From Lethocerus indicus (lineage: Eukaryota > Arthropoda > Insecta > Hemiptera > Belostomatidae): DNA of 64,000 nt. The translations under genes and the position numbers were made by a program. The stretch lies in contig JACDQD010000003.1 of the NCBI GenBank assembly GCA_019843655.1, forward strand, positions 29,562,224 through 29,626,223. The letters are read 5' to 3'. How positions within the stretch are numbered: the stretch's first letter is position 1; every line of letters starts with the position of its first letter. The notes under the pieces are model-generated. The model was not told where the DNA came from and did no database searches. It saw only the letters and a program-made list of their open reading frames with translations. This document shows positions 36,301 through 47,830 of the stretch, one piece after another.

Positions 36301-39300
36301 TTGTTAAAGGAGATGTAAAGAGGCACAGAGATTATTCAATAGCCCGGTTGGCTCTTGGCCCGCCTTTCCGCTAACCCAATCAGCGGCTCCCCGACGGCTC
36401 GCTCCACTCGCGTCTCCCACCTTGGGCCCTGCGCGAAAATTCATACTTAATAAATTGAGTATTCCTCCCCCGCTCCGTACAATTATTGTACACTTAATGG
36501 GAGAACGCGCTTCCGAAACGGGATTAACGCCCGACCAACGGGCGGCGTAATTAATTGGAAGCGATGGATATAGTTCGCCGAAAACCCCCATAACATTTCG
36601 TTGGGGAGGAATTTGTGACCCGCGCCCTAACGCTGTTCCGCTGTGGGATTTTGAATCTCAGCCGCGAGGAAGAAAAGAATAGAATTCGTTGAAATATGGA
36701 TTATTGGGAATTATATAATAAGACACTTAAGTGGGAAGCTAAAGAAGATTGCTTTCAGGCTCTTATCAGCATGCGCTGGCACGGAGGTCAGGTTTTAAGC
36801 ATCATCAAATTCAATTACATTAAAAATAATACAAATTATTGTAAATAGTAGTCAAAAAAGGGAGTACTATGGCAACTGAATTAAGCAATTATAATTTGTA
36901 CTTTTGTACAAATTGTAAAAATTGTAAAATTCGGTGGTATCGACTTCGCGTTAAGTATGTTGGACTTCAGGAGTCTTCCAAGTTATTCCAGGCCTGCTCT
37001 CAATCCAGAATTTATTTCATCTTCATGAAGAAATGATTGCTTAGTTATTCAAAGACTACTTTGACCGTGATATTTCAAATATATGATCATAAAAATTAAA
37101 AAAAAAACCTACGCACACAATTACTGTCGTTATTTAATACTGTTTTTTGTTCTTTGCAGGTGGGTATGCATGTTCTTGTATGCGGTGCAGGTTTTACGAC
37201 CAGGAAAACGTATTTGACGCCGCCTTGATTCTTGTTTACGGCAGCCTATGAAAACCACAAGTTAGTACTAACTGTATACGTTGGCATATATAGAAGCACT
37301 TGTGTGCCCGATCTACCATTATAAGAAATGTAGGGATGGGTAGAAAAATATTAGACCTAGCGGTGTGTGAAATATATTTAAACGATTGTCTCTACTTCCT
37401 AAACCGCTATTTTGCTCTTTTTAAACACCAATTTGAAAACAGCTGATAAACAAACTACCCAAGTTACTCGAATATTCACAATTTCATTTATTCCATTCCC
37501 GGATTAAGATTCTTCAATTTCCACAATGCAAATGTAGCAAATATTCATTGCATCAAAAATATACGTGTATATAACTCATATATTAGAACGATATGTTAGA
37601 AAACTGTAGTTAAATGAAACAATATTCGTACTTCACACTCCGCGTCTTGCACTCACAAATTAGGTTATGGATGCGAATAAATCAAAATTGGGTTTTGTTG
37701 GGGTGAAGCGTACAGCTGTGAAACGGGCTAACGAATGTATCTACTGAGAAATTTCCATTGTATTTTCTATCGCCGAAACATTTCAGGAAACTCTAATTTA
37801 CCGAATGTTTAATTACCCATTGCCAACTTTCAGCATACCGCGGTGTCTGCGGGCGTTTGTTCTATTAATATTGCGACTAATTCATATCGGTTGGCTTTAA
37901 TCCCTTTGTGGTTCCCTCCTGTATCACACTCCAGCGCAGATATATTCACGATGCAACGGGCTGACGTGTCCCACACCGCAGATTGACCTCTTTACTGCTC
38001 TTGTTATTTTCATCGGCGTTCCGACATTTAGCGGTCGTATTTTCCGTCCGTTCGAAAAACTTTGTTTGTTTTCCTGTACGCAAATACTCGGTTTCATTCG
38101 TGTTGGCTCAAATTTAAAACACGTTAGTATAAAAAGACTCGAACTTTTTATTTTCTAGGCATACATGATGAATGTATTCATAACAATGAAAAAATAACTG
38201 CATTTACCATTGTACTAAACATAAACGTTAGGCACTTTTTATCATTAATTAATAATTTGCCGAACTATCTAACCGCATACTAATAGCCTGCGATGTGATG
38301 ATGAAACCACAATAGCCACAAATAAAACAAGTAATATATTTTGAATTACTTCAAAATTGCGGTCTTTTGCCAGCGTTATTTTTATTAAGATTTATTATTA
38401 TACATTATAATAATATTAATTCCAATGTATTTCGTTCAATTTCCGTTGGACAACCGTGGCTTGAATAAATAAAACTAATGATTTGTTACGTGCGAAAGTT
38501 TCCGTAATCAAATACGTAGACTGACTTTACATCTTTTCTACTTTAGACGGCTTCATTTAACCCGAATTACCGGTTTCAAGTTGAACGTAGCGTGAGGGAA
38601 GGGCTGGGCGGCCGAATTTCCCCTCGGCCCGGCTCTTATCGCCTAAATTAACAACGATCTCCATCAATCACTTGTGGATCACGAACAAGAAAACCGAAAA
38701 CGAAAACTTCGCCCTCTTCCCCTCGGACCCCGTCTATATAGGACTTGGGCTGTAAGCCGGGAGCCGCTCACTTATTACGAAGTTCCCCATCTTATACATT
38801 AACAATAAAGCGTTTGGGCATAATTCCGCCCATTAACGCTCCTCTGTGAAGTTCTCTCGCGCGAAACTTTTTGAGGTCGTGCGATCAACTCACTCATACT
38901 GAATAACCTCGAGTTTCCTTAGCCTACCGAGAGATAGGTCATGCATATAGTACAAATTTTCTGTGTATGCTCTGAAATTATACGAATCGAATATCATGTC
39001 GAAAATCATACAACCGACTACATGCAAACAATTGTAATCTACCGCTTTTAAAAAAGGTCACCTTCGTTAGGCCCGTACGCGGCTCCCTTATCCAACATCT
39101 GTCCCCTTTGTGGCCTCTTAATAGGCCTCTTTCAAAAAATATGATCGTCAATGCTGCAGGCTGTACGACCAATTGAAGTATTGGCTAGTCGTGAAATTCC
39201 AGGGATACTGTCCACAAATGAGTTTCAATGGGTTTTCAGAAAGCAATGAAAGTCTGTAGTCTGTAATTCACCTTACAGCAGATAATCCTATTTATTATTC

Positions 39301-40320
39301 AATTTTTCGTTGGCCTAAGTTCAGAATCGTATCGAGACTCACGAGGCGAAGGCGAGATATGGGTCGCGATAACTGTAAGGTATCGGCTTGTGGAAAATTG
39401 CGCGCATAAATTGATATGGAGTCTGTCGGTATTGTTTGGAACTAACGCGTGGTCGACTGGACGAGGTTGTTAACCCCGAGAAATATGACAATAATTAATA
39501 AGAAGAATCTAGTTAGTGGATAGATACGATTTATTGTTTTACCGCGGACGCACAGGTTTCTCAAATATGCTATGGAAAATAGTTTTGCCGACTGAAAGCA
39601 TTAGGAATACCTTCCTCTTGCAGTCCTAATTACAATTTATAATTGTCTACTACTGTTGAAACATTGTTTTTATTCAGCCTTTTTTCCCCTCGAGTTTTCC
39701 GAGAGGAGCCTAGGGTTGGGGGGGAGGGGGGCTGGCCTGGTAATGAGGTGACTGCCAGCTCGGAAAACTTTGCTTAGGCGAGTGTTGAAAGGAAGAAAAA
39801 ATAGCCAACACGGAGGTCTAGATTTAGACCGGATTTTTTTTCCCCAAATTAGACATTTTTTATTTAAAAACAGGTTAATGTCTGTATTTAATATCGTCTA
39901 CAAATTTTCATAAATATTTAGTATTACTGAATTTTAGGATTCGCCGGTTAATATTTGAAAAACGAACAAATTTTGCCTCTCAACTATTCATTCAAGATGC
40001 CACTATCGCCTATAGCATTATATTTATAATATTGTGATGTACTATTATACACTTTTAATCGCCTGAGTATCAAAAAAAATATATCAAAATTAAAAGAGGA
40101 AACAGAAGATCGAGGAAACTGGGGTTCCGAAATCTCGCAGGGCACATAACAAGTGTACCAGACTTTACGATTCTCGCGACTGCAACTTAATCAAAATGGG
40201 CGGTCTCAATAGAAATAAAGTTTCGACCCCGTGTTTTCATCGACCCGAATTCGTTACATCAAATAGACTGCATTGGCGAGTCAAGAAAATAAAAGAACAG
40301 TTATTTATTGTGATAATTGT
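36301..40320. other. AT-rich block with two GC-rich islands
   Basis: Islands at 36330-36620 and 38570-38780. The minus-strand frame at 36304-36591 covers the first island with no known domain. A TATATA at 38735 lies 35 bp before a TCACTT, a weak promoter-like spacing. A G-rich run occurs at 39714-39736. A 9-bp hairpin AATTTGTAC/GTACAAATT lies at 36893-36914. Confidence 0.55.
37143..37166 (+). promoter_or_regulatory. Splice acceptor abutting a donor (possible recursive splice site)
   Basis: A T-rich tract ending TTGCAG (acceptor, AG at 37158-37159) is followed at once by GTGGGT, a usable donor. Juxtaposed acceptor and donor with no exon between is the signature of ratchet points in long insect introns. 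Alternatively it is a normal acceptor opening a short frame to 37251. Chance cannot be excluded. Confidence 0.2.
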
Positions 40321-41347
40321 TGGTGTAGTTGGCACGGAAGTTAAAGGGGAGGGGGATGGGAGTGGATAGAGGGGTGGAGGCCGCGGTCGCGACGGCGGTG
40401 GGGAGGTGTCATAACTTTGTCCATAATTTAAGGAGGCGACTCTTAGTTAACAGTAATAAGTTTTGGGGCCCTTATCGGCTCCACGGAGGCGGTGCTTCTC
40501 GGTTGTAAAATCTGTATAAAACTAAGATGCACGCGTTTCCTCCAACTGATTACACCCGGCGCCTTATCATCGCCTACTTATATCCGCCCGCCGAGTTATG
40601 TGGCTCCGCTCTGCGCACACCCGAGAAAGAAAGAAGAAAATTAAAATTATACCGCCCCGTCGTTGTCCATTTTCACTTCGCGAGAACAGAGTTTATTCGC
40701 GCACTTTAAAATTTTTCCCGGGACGACTCCTCCCGCCTTTGTAATTTAGTGACCTGAGTCGTAAAAGATAAAAACCCTCGGCGTTTACTTTCCTTTTACT
40801 TAGACTTTACACGCTTTTATTAAGTAAGAATGTGCGTATTATGAACATCGAAAACGAACAGAATTTAACCAGGATGGAATTGTAATATATTTCGGAACTA
40901 AAATTATTATAAGCCTATTCAATTATAATGAAAGAATCGTCTAATTTTTTACGAAATGTAGAATTCATGCGATATCTTTTAGTTAAGACGATTGCAAGGA
41001 TACCGCGGGTGTTTTGGAAGTAGTCACTCGTTCCATTCTCTATCTCCGTTAGCTTACTTGTACTAAGCCATTATAGGTATTTTATATATTTCAGGCGTAC
41101 ACTCTTAACAACAATTAACATGGCAATATTTTACTGTAGTCATATTTATGATTAGATTTATTTAGTATGACAGTCCAAATATCCTGAGTGCCATATTTTA
41201 AGACAGTTTTTTAAATTATTTTATATCGTATTATTATATTATTTAATAAGTTCTTAGTCTGTCAAAATTTACATGCAGAACGTTTTGACAGTGGATAATA
41301 CTACAGTTTATTTATTTGCCTGATACTAAACAAACGACATGTCTGTA

Positions 41348-41433
41348 ATGCGGGCTGAGTATCTGCGCCGTTGTATTTTGCTTAGCCGAATTACTGATAC
41401 AGACCATGCGGGTGTAGTATCAGCGCCGTGTAA
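41348..41433. repeat. Imperfect direct repeat, about 28 bp, period 58
   Basis: ATGCGGGCTGAGTATCTGCG at 41348 recurs as ATGCGGGTGTAGTATCAGCG at 41406, each followed by CCG and TGTA with small indels. TGATAC precedes both copies. This is an old local duplication. Confidence 0.85.
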
Positions 41434-41516
41434 CTCAAAAATAAAACTGCGGCAATGGCTCATTTTGCAGTACTCGGTCAGAATCCTTGGAGTTAGCGTT
41501 AGTTTTCAAAAAGAGT

Positions 41517-41549
<33 letters not shown>
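41517..41549. repeat. (GA)n microsatellite
   Basis: Nearly pure GA with one GGG break and a terminal GATA. Confidence 0.95.
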
Positions 41550-41550
<1 letters not shown>

Positions 41551-41974
41551 GACACTATAAATGTACGGGGACGGCTTTGTAGAAATCTAATATCAGGCCA
41601 AATCCCATGTTTCCCGTATTTCTCCTACGGGAAGGGACTAAACCTCCTTTTATTATCATGGATATCTCTCCAGCCGGTAGTGCGCCCTATTTTCCGCCTG
41701 ATTCTATAATAACCGATGCATGCCGCACAATAGCAGCTTGTACAATTGCGAATTTACGGATCCAGTGTAGACTAATAAACTACTTTAGAATACACATTCG
41801 AGTAAACGTGGTACTTATTTGTGGTCACGATGCACAGATTCGTTTAATCTGAAACGTTGTTGAGAAATTGTTCCTAACTATTGTGATTAGGATTGTTTTA
41901 TTATAAATATTAATAATACTAAAACGTAAAGTCGGTGAATGAAATAACGTATTCTAATCTGTGGCAAATTTTAC

Positions 41975-42025
41975 CCGACACTGGGATCGGGATTTGAACC
42001 CTGATGCTTTAATCACTACGCTATA
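41975..42025 (-). mobile_element. tRNA-like fragment, possible SINE head
   Basis: On the minus strand TAGCGTAGTGATTAAAGCA (42023-42005) resembles a tRNA/SINE A box. It is followed by GGTTCAAATCC (42000-41990), a perfect B box. The spacing is about 20 bp shorter than in a tRNA, so the anticodon arm is missing and this cannot be a working tRNA. A decayed tRNA-derived SINE is the best reading. Confidence 0.4.
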
Positions 42026-42620
42026 TTTTCCTTAAACGTTCTTCCTCATAATCGGTCGTGTGCCCGTGTACAAGGTGTTTATACAGGTGGCCGGCGTTCA
42101 GAAGTGGGCCGGAAATGCGATATCTCCGGTCGGGGCGCTAAGTGGATGAGGGGCGGTGTACGTGGGCCGCTATCGCCTTACCATGGTCCGGCTGTCACCG
42201 GCTAAAACCCGCCCCTCCTCCAACTTCCCTTCGTAGAACTACCCCACCATCCCTTAGCCCTTACTTAACACAGACCCTTACCTCTGGCCCGAGCAACTCT
42301 CTCAATCTCCCCTTGTCCTTTCCGACCGAAATCCTGCGGCGGAGTTCAGATAGCCCTCCGCCAATTACTCCCTGTTTGTCAACAAACAATTTGAAAGCTA
42401 CCGCGGTTCGGGCTAAATTGCTATTGGAGTGTTGGTCCACAAACCAGAACCTTGGATTGTCCGTACATTATATTATAACTGGACGGAGCCGGGAGATAAA
42501 AGTCATATCGACTTGAAGATATGTCAGTATTCTGATTTTCATAATTTAGATTTTTATTTCATGCGCTGCCCGATAATCTATATAATCTTTTTTAAATGTT
42601 TTATTGCCGCACTTGTATAA

Positions 42621-45560
42621 TACAATCAACGTCACCAATGTTAAATTATCACAAATATAAATAGAGAATAATAGAGGAAAATTATTTTTAAAATATTTTC
42701 TATTTTTCTTCTATGTTAATATCACGCGGGGATGTCAGGATGTAGTATGGTGATTACCATAGGATTAGGATGGTGTTTCGGGACTGAAATTTGTTATTCT
42801 TTTGTACGGCAAGGTCACAGGAAAACGGGACGCTACAATCGATACGTAATTAGCAACCATTACCGGGTCCCGATACCGGGTTAGGCGCGAAATTAATATA
42901 TCCTTACTAATTCTAATAATAACAATTAATTTGAACCGGTGGAATCTGGAATGTGCGGATATAATGCGGATATATATTCTGATGTTATTTGGGAGAGAAA
43001 TATCGGTGAGAACTCGCTCGAAAATCGCTGGATGTTGCTTAGGACCGGATTCCTGGAAGCTGTGTACGCTATAACGGGCTCGGCATTTCCCATATACGCT
43101 TCCAATGTCACATTCGCCGATGGCTACCATATCGTAACATTTTCTCTTCCTGTTCCTCTTTTTTCATCATATACGTGACCCCCTAGTCAGCCGTTCTATC
43201 GGATGACGCTCCCGATGGCACATTCCGCTTCGGTCGACGCCCCGCTCATATTGCTCCATATCGGGTCTTCGCTCCGGTCGGGGATTTTATACCAGTTTTT
43301 ACGGCTCGGAACAGGCAGGAAATATAAATATACAATACTTCCTTATAGCTGGACATTTATTCTAATCAGTGTAATACATTTGATGTTATCGATTAACTTG
43401 AAAAGTACCCAGTAAAAAATGCATGAAACCAAGTTTACTCTCGTACAGGACATACTGGGAGAATCGAAAAATGTCGTATAATCACTAACTCATGGATCAT
43501 AATATTTGAAATTTGTAATTCAAATTAGATTATTAATAACTTTGTTTGAAATTACTCCGCATAACTGATTATATTACATGTTTTCACTAGGTGAACTCTT
43601 CAATCGATTGCCACATATTATAAAGTATTTTCGGCGATGCACAGATGTATATTCTGTAAATTCCTAAGTACATATGAGGGGGAGGTTGTTTAGTGTAAAT
43701 GTATGTAGTGTGGAGTCAATGTTAACCGGGGCCGTGGGGTTGCCTGACCCACACACGAATGCATTTCTGTTCCCCCCAGCGGGGTGCGTCGAGAAAGAGA
43801 GAGGGAGGGAGAGAGTTTGAGGGAGGGAGGGAGGGAGAGAGTTAACATGAGGCTGATGGAGGGGATCGGTGGGCGGGGGTGAAGGCCGATATTCTGGGCC
43901 CAGATCCATACATCATTCATGCATCAGTCACCACCATCCAACTGACCTAGAACACAAACCTAACTCAATCTAATCCGGCTGAACTGGCAAAATGTATCGC
44001 CGCGGTCAAAAAGCCAAAAAAATGGAAAAATGGCGCGACGTCGGTTTTTTCACAACATTGACCTTTCGGCCGCGAAAATCCTCGGCCCCCTATCTCTCTT
44101 TTCATGTCCTAAACTATCATTTTTCTGCGCTATTGTCATTTGGCCGAGTGAATAGGTTTATACAGGACTATTTCGCATTCAATAATTTTAATAATATTAA
44201 TAAAATATGTAATAATAATTTCATTTAACGTATAACTACTTAACGAAGTATATATAATAGAAAAACGAAAATTATAAATTAATTTTTGCTGGCTCATTTT
44301 AATCACAGTTCACATGGAATTTATCTCACTATTCAGAATGCATATTTTTACGCCTTTAATTAATCCTAGATTGTGATATGATTCAAATGTACTTAAACAT
44401 AAGAATCATCGTAGAATAATGAATTAATTTATTATATTTCATCTACTATTTGGTCGTAAGTTATCACAACTATCGACAACTCCGGTCACATAACTGTTGC
44501 GAGTTGAGTTGTTGGGATAAATTTACTTCAAATATAAAAAAAACCATTTATTTAATAATTCATGATCACAGTACACAATATAAGGAAATCACGAGGCGTG
44601 TTTCCATCCAGATCTGGCCGGAAATAGTGGGTCCGTTGTATGCCGTGTCCCTGGATTTAGTCGGCTGTTGCAAAGGGTGGGTTTTTGGGCGGAAAGATAG
44701 ATTGGCATCGAATTTTGAAAATCTGGCTCGGATTAGTAGCAAAACCGAAACGATACCGCGGTGAAAAATCACCGCCAGTAATAAATGTCGATTGGGAGCT
44801 TGGGAAAAGTGTTTTGATTGGGAGGTAGAGATGGGGGGCCCATTTGCCCGGGCGGGAAGCGCCCGGACCAAACCTATCTGGGCGCCGATAAATCATCGGA
44901 AGTGCCTCGGCGTTCCTACTGCCATAAAAAAAATATACACATAAGCAACTCAAAATACTGCTTCTCTCCCCCTTGGCTTGAATAATCGCCGAGAGACAAC
45001 TCAATCCTACTAACGCAAATTACCGAATATCCATTTAGTTCTGATCCGCTACGATGCATCTATGCTGGCAATTTCCATGTATCATCATTTTTTTAGCTCG
45101 ATAAGTTTCTTCTAGTTTTTATTAACAAATATTTAATAATTTAAGACATTTGTGTGGAGACGGTTCATTTTATTTGCTCAGGTTGGTGATTGACCAATAA
45201 TTTCTATCACGTTTTCAATTGCGACTCATAATTCCATGTACTTTTGTAAGTTCTCTCTTCGTCCTTCGTTCTTTACACTCGAAAGATAGAAACGTATCCG
45301 GTAGTTTTTGGTACTTTATGATCAACTGATTTAGACAAAACTAAGAAATGTCGATGGTAAACTTACCGAGAGAGAATTATTAGGCGGTATCCCCATTGAC
45401 CGATAAGTCATTGACCAGGAAAATGGCGGCCGGACACTCGCCTTGGGCCTATCTCAAATTGAAACCGACCCCCATGGGTAGGATTGACCCACCTATTTCC
45501 CTTCCAGTCCTCAGTGACCCATCATAAATTAGCCATAAGGCTCTGTACACGGTAATTTTC
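42621..45560. other. Mosaic non-coding block
   Basis: GC-richer patches at 43180-43320, 43690-43900, 44790-44910 and 45370-45540. It holds a purine repeat (43793-43841) and a GC hairpin CCGGGCG/CGCCCGG (44848-44866). Minus-strand frames at 42765-43130 and 44566-45004 show no known domain. Confidence 0.55.
43793..43841. repeat. GA/GGGA purine repeat
   Basis: A mix of GA and GGGA units with a TTT interruption, in a strand-asymmetric purine stretch. Confidence 0.93.
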
Positions 45561-47830
45561 ACAATTTTGATAGAAAAATAAATTTCTATACCGCATTATA
45601 GGGAAGACGTAGGTAGAGAAAGCACCTAGTGACCGAGAGTACTATAATCTACTCTATGGTTATAATAATATTCAATCATTATCGATACATCATCAGTAAC
45701 ATAAAATATATATATTTAGCTGATTCTAAACCAAATTACCTTTTTGAGACTCATATGTTCTTTCAACCCCGTGTAATTATGCTCGTAATACGCTCAACTC
45801 AAATTAATACTTGGAGATAAACAAATCCAATACCAAATACAAATAACAAATCCAAATAAGAAATACACTCGAAGCGCCTCGTTAATAAAAATGCGACAAG
45901 AAACAATTGAATCGGACGGGTATTGAGTGAGACCCGTGGGACTAATTGCGTATTATCCGTTGAAGAGCGTTGGCCCAAAGCGTCCACCGGTTTTGAATGG
46001 GATCTTCGTAAAGAGGCGGCCCCGATTTTACCTATAATTTGACTCACTCCCCGTCAAACCCACCCCCTCTCCCTCCTCCACCCACGTCTGGATGCCTTTC
46101 TTTGAAAAGCAGCCCCTGAGCGCAGCAGCTTTGCTGAGTCATCCGCTTAATTTGAGGACCGGAGCACTTTCCTCCGAAAAACAGTAGTTCAGCGGCTCTT
46201 TTCCTCCTCTGAATTGAGAAAAAAATCTATTGTGCCAAAGCGGCATTTTTTTCTCCAATCAACAGAATAATAAGTTATTTTCTGACTGCTCGAAAAACTG
46301 ATTAGAACAGTTAAAACGGTTTCACAATTTACCGGTGTATTAAAGTATATGTTTCCATATTATTATGTTATTATTGCCACTAAGCTGACTATTTGCACTA
46401 ATTATTAATTTGTAACACTTACCTTTATCGTATTTAGAATCTATAATTCACCGATTGTTAAAGAAACCCAATTTGGGTTTGTAGACACTGGGGCCTCGGG
46501 ATTTTGAAATTGGGAGCAAATAGGACTCGGTATTTGGAGCGGAATCGGGCCGTTCTGTTTGTAGTTGTGGAGCGATTGAGGCCAGTTTATCAATAATTCA
46601 GATCGTTGTTATTCGACTGATCGATGGGACGGCGGCCCGACACTATTGTCGGCCCGCCCAACACTTGTCATCCTCCACGATACGGGGGGCTTCAATCCGC
46701 GCTTCATTTAATAACCCGGGCCTACTAAAATATGGAGGCGGGGGAGCCTCAAAAAACGTCGAGAGGGAATGCGATGCATTTTCTCAACCTTTATTATTTC
46801 AATTCGAGTTTCAAATTAAATTAACTGACAAAATTTACTTGTAAAATTGGGTGTTCTATCATAGAATCCCTGAGATGACCGCACGACATATGGCCGCAAG
46901 ATTCATTTTAGAATAAAATAGAAGAATAAGATAGGTATAGTCCCGCCTATCTCGAAAACTGAAAGCCTCAGTGCTGAATTTCATAGTGCTTTGCACTAAT
47001 TTTTGTTTACCAACAACTCCCTTGCAATTTCAGGATTCACCTCTATTTGCCGTACCGAATAACAGCCCTGTGTGGCCTATGTGTAACTACCGCGGATATA
47101 CTTGTTGATTTCGTTTCACGGTACCAGGCCACATTTATTTGAAATAAATTAAATTTATATAATACATATATTTAATAAATTATTTATTTCACCCTACTCA
47201 TGAGCTCCCTTAAGCTTTGGATTAGTTTTCTGTAGGCCAGCTCCATCACGACGTGGCGACACGTTGTCTGCGACATAAGCATTTGTAGCAACTTTCGGAT
47301 TTACCCCAAGATGTCTCTTCCTCCTGAGTTAGATCAGGAGGTGTATACTGGATCACTAGTTCTGAACGCACCCCGCCTCTCCCCGCTCAACCCCCCGTTT
47401 ATTAGTCTTACCGCCATTGCGACTCGCGTCCACCGGGATTGGGCGACGGTTCGTTTGGTGCCGAGGGGTCGTTGGAGGTTTGAATTATTCAGGGGTTCGA
47501 CCCCCACCCCCCACCCTCGCGCCCCTCACCGGTTCGGTCTGCCCCGGCAGGTGACACGAGGAGCGGTCGCCGGCTTTCGCATAATTGCTTTTCCCCGATT
47601 ATTATTCCGAGCCCTCGATTAATATCGGAGAATTTAAACCGCGGGAGGTGCCTCCTCCTGGGGACGGCTGAGCTCGGCTTAGGGAGCCTGTTCCCCGCCC
47701 CTCGCCAGCCGCCAACCGCCCCCCTTCGACCTCTCATCCCTCGAGATATTGCTTCCTGAATTTTGCCGCTGACCCCCAAACGCCCTCTACTTCCCCTCAA
47801 AATTATTAAGCTTCGTCTGTCCCCGCTGAG
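45561..47830. other. Mosaic block with strong GC islands
   Basis: Islands at 45990-46200, 46480-46760 and 47370-47800. They contain a near-perfect 12-bp GC hairpin (46631-46658) and CCTCCTGA/TCAGGAGG (47320-47341). The two frames at 47311-47622 and 47489-47800 overlap antisense and are composition artefacts. Confidence 0.55.
46631..46658. repeat. 12-bp GC-rich hairpin, CTAT loop
   Basis: GGCGGCCCGACA (46631-46642) pairs with TGTCGGCCCGCC (46647-46658) at 11 of 12 positions across a 4-nt loop. If transcribed it would be a very stable stem. Confidence 0.9.

Larger units (their letters stand above)
40321..42620. other. Mosaic block with GC-rich islands
   Basis: Islands at 40330-40740 and 42060-42400. 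It also holds a 28-bp imperfect duplication (41348-41433), a GA repeat (41517-41549) and a tRNA-like fragment (41975-42025). The frame at 42142-42516 is proline/serine-rich and looks like a product of composition. Confidence 0.55.

Noticed and set aside
42765..43130. 121-codon minus-strand gene
   Set aside because: Plus-strand frames cover the same DNA, no domain is visible and no splice or promoter signals frame it.
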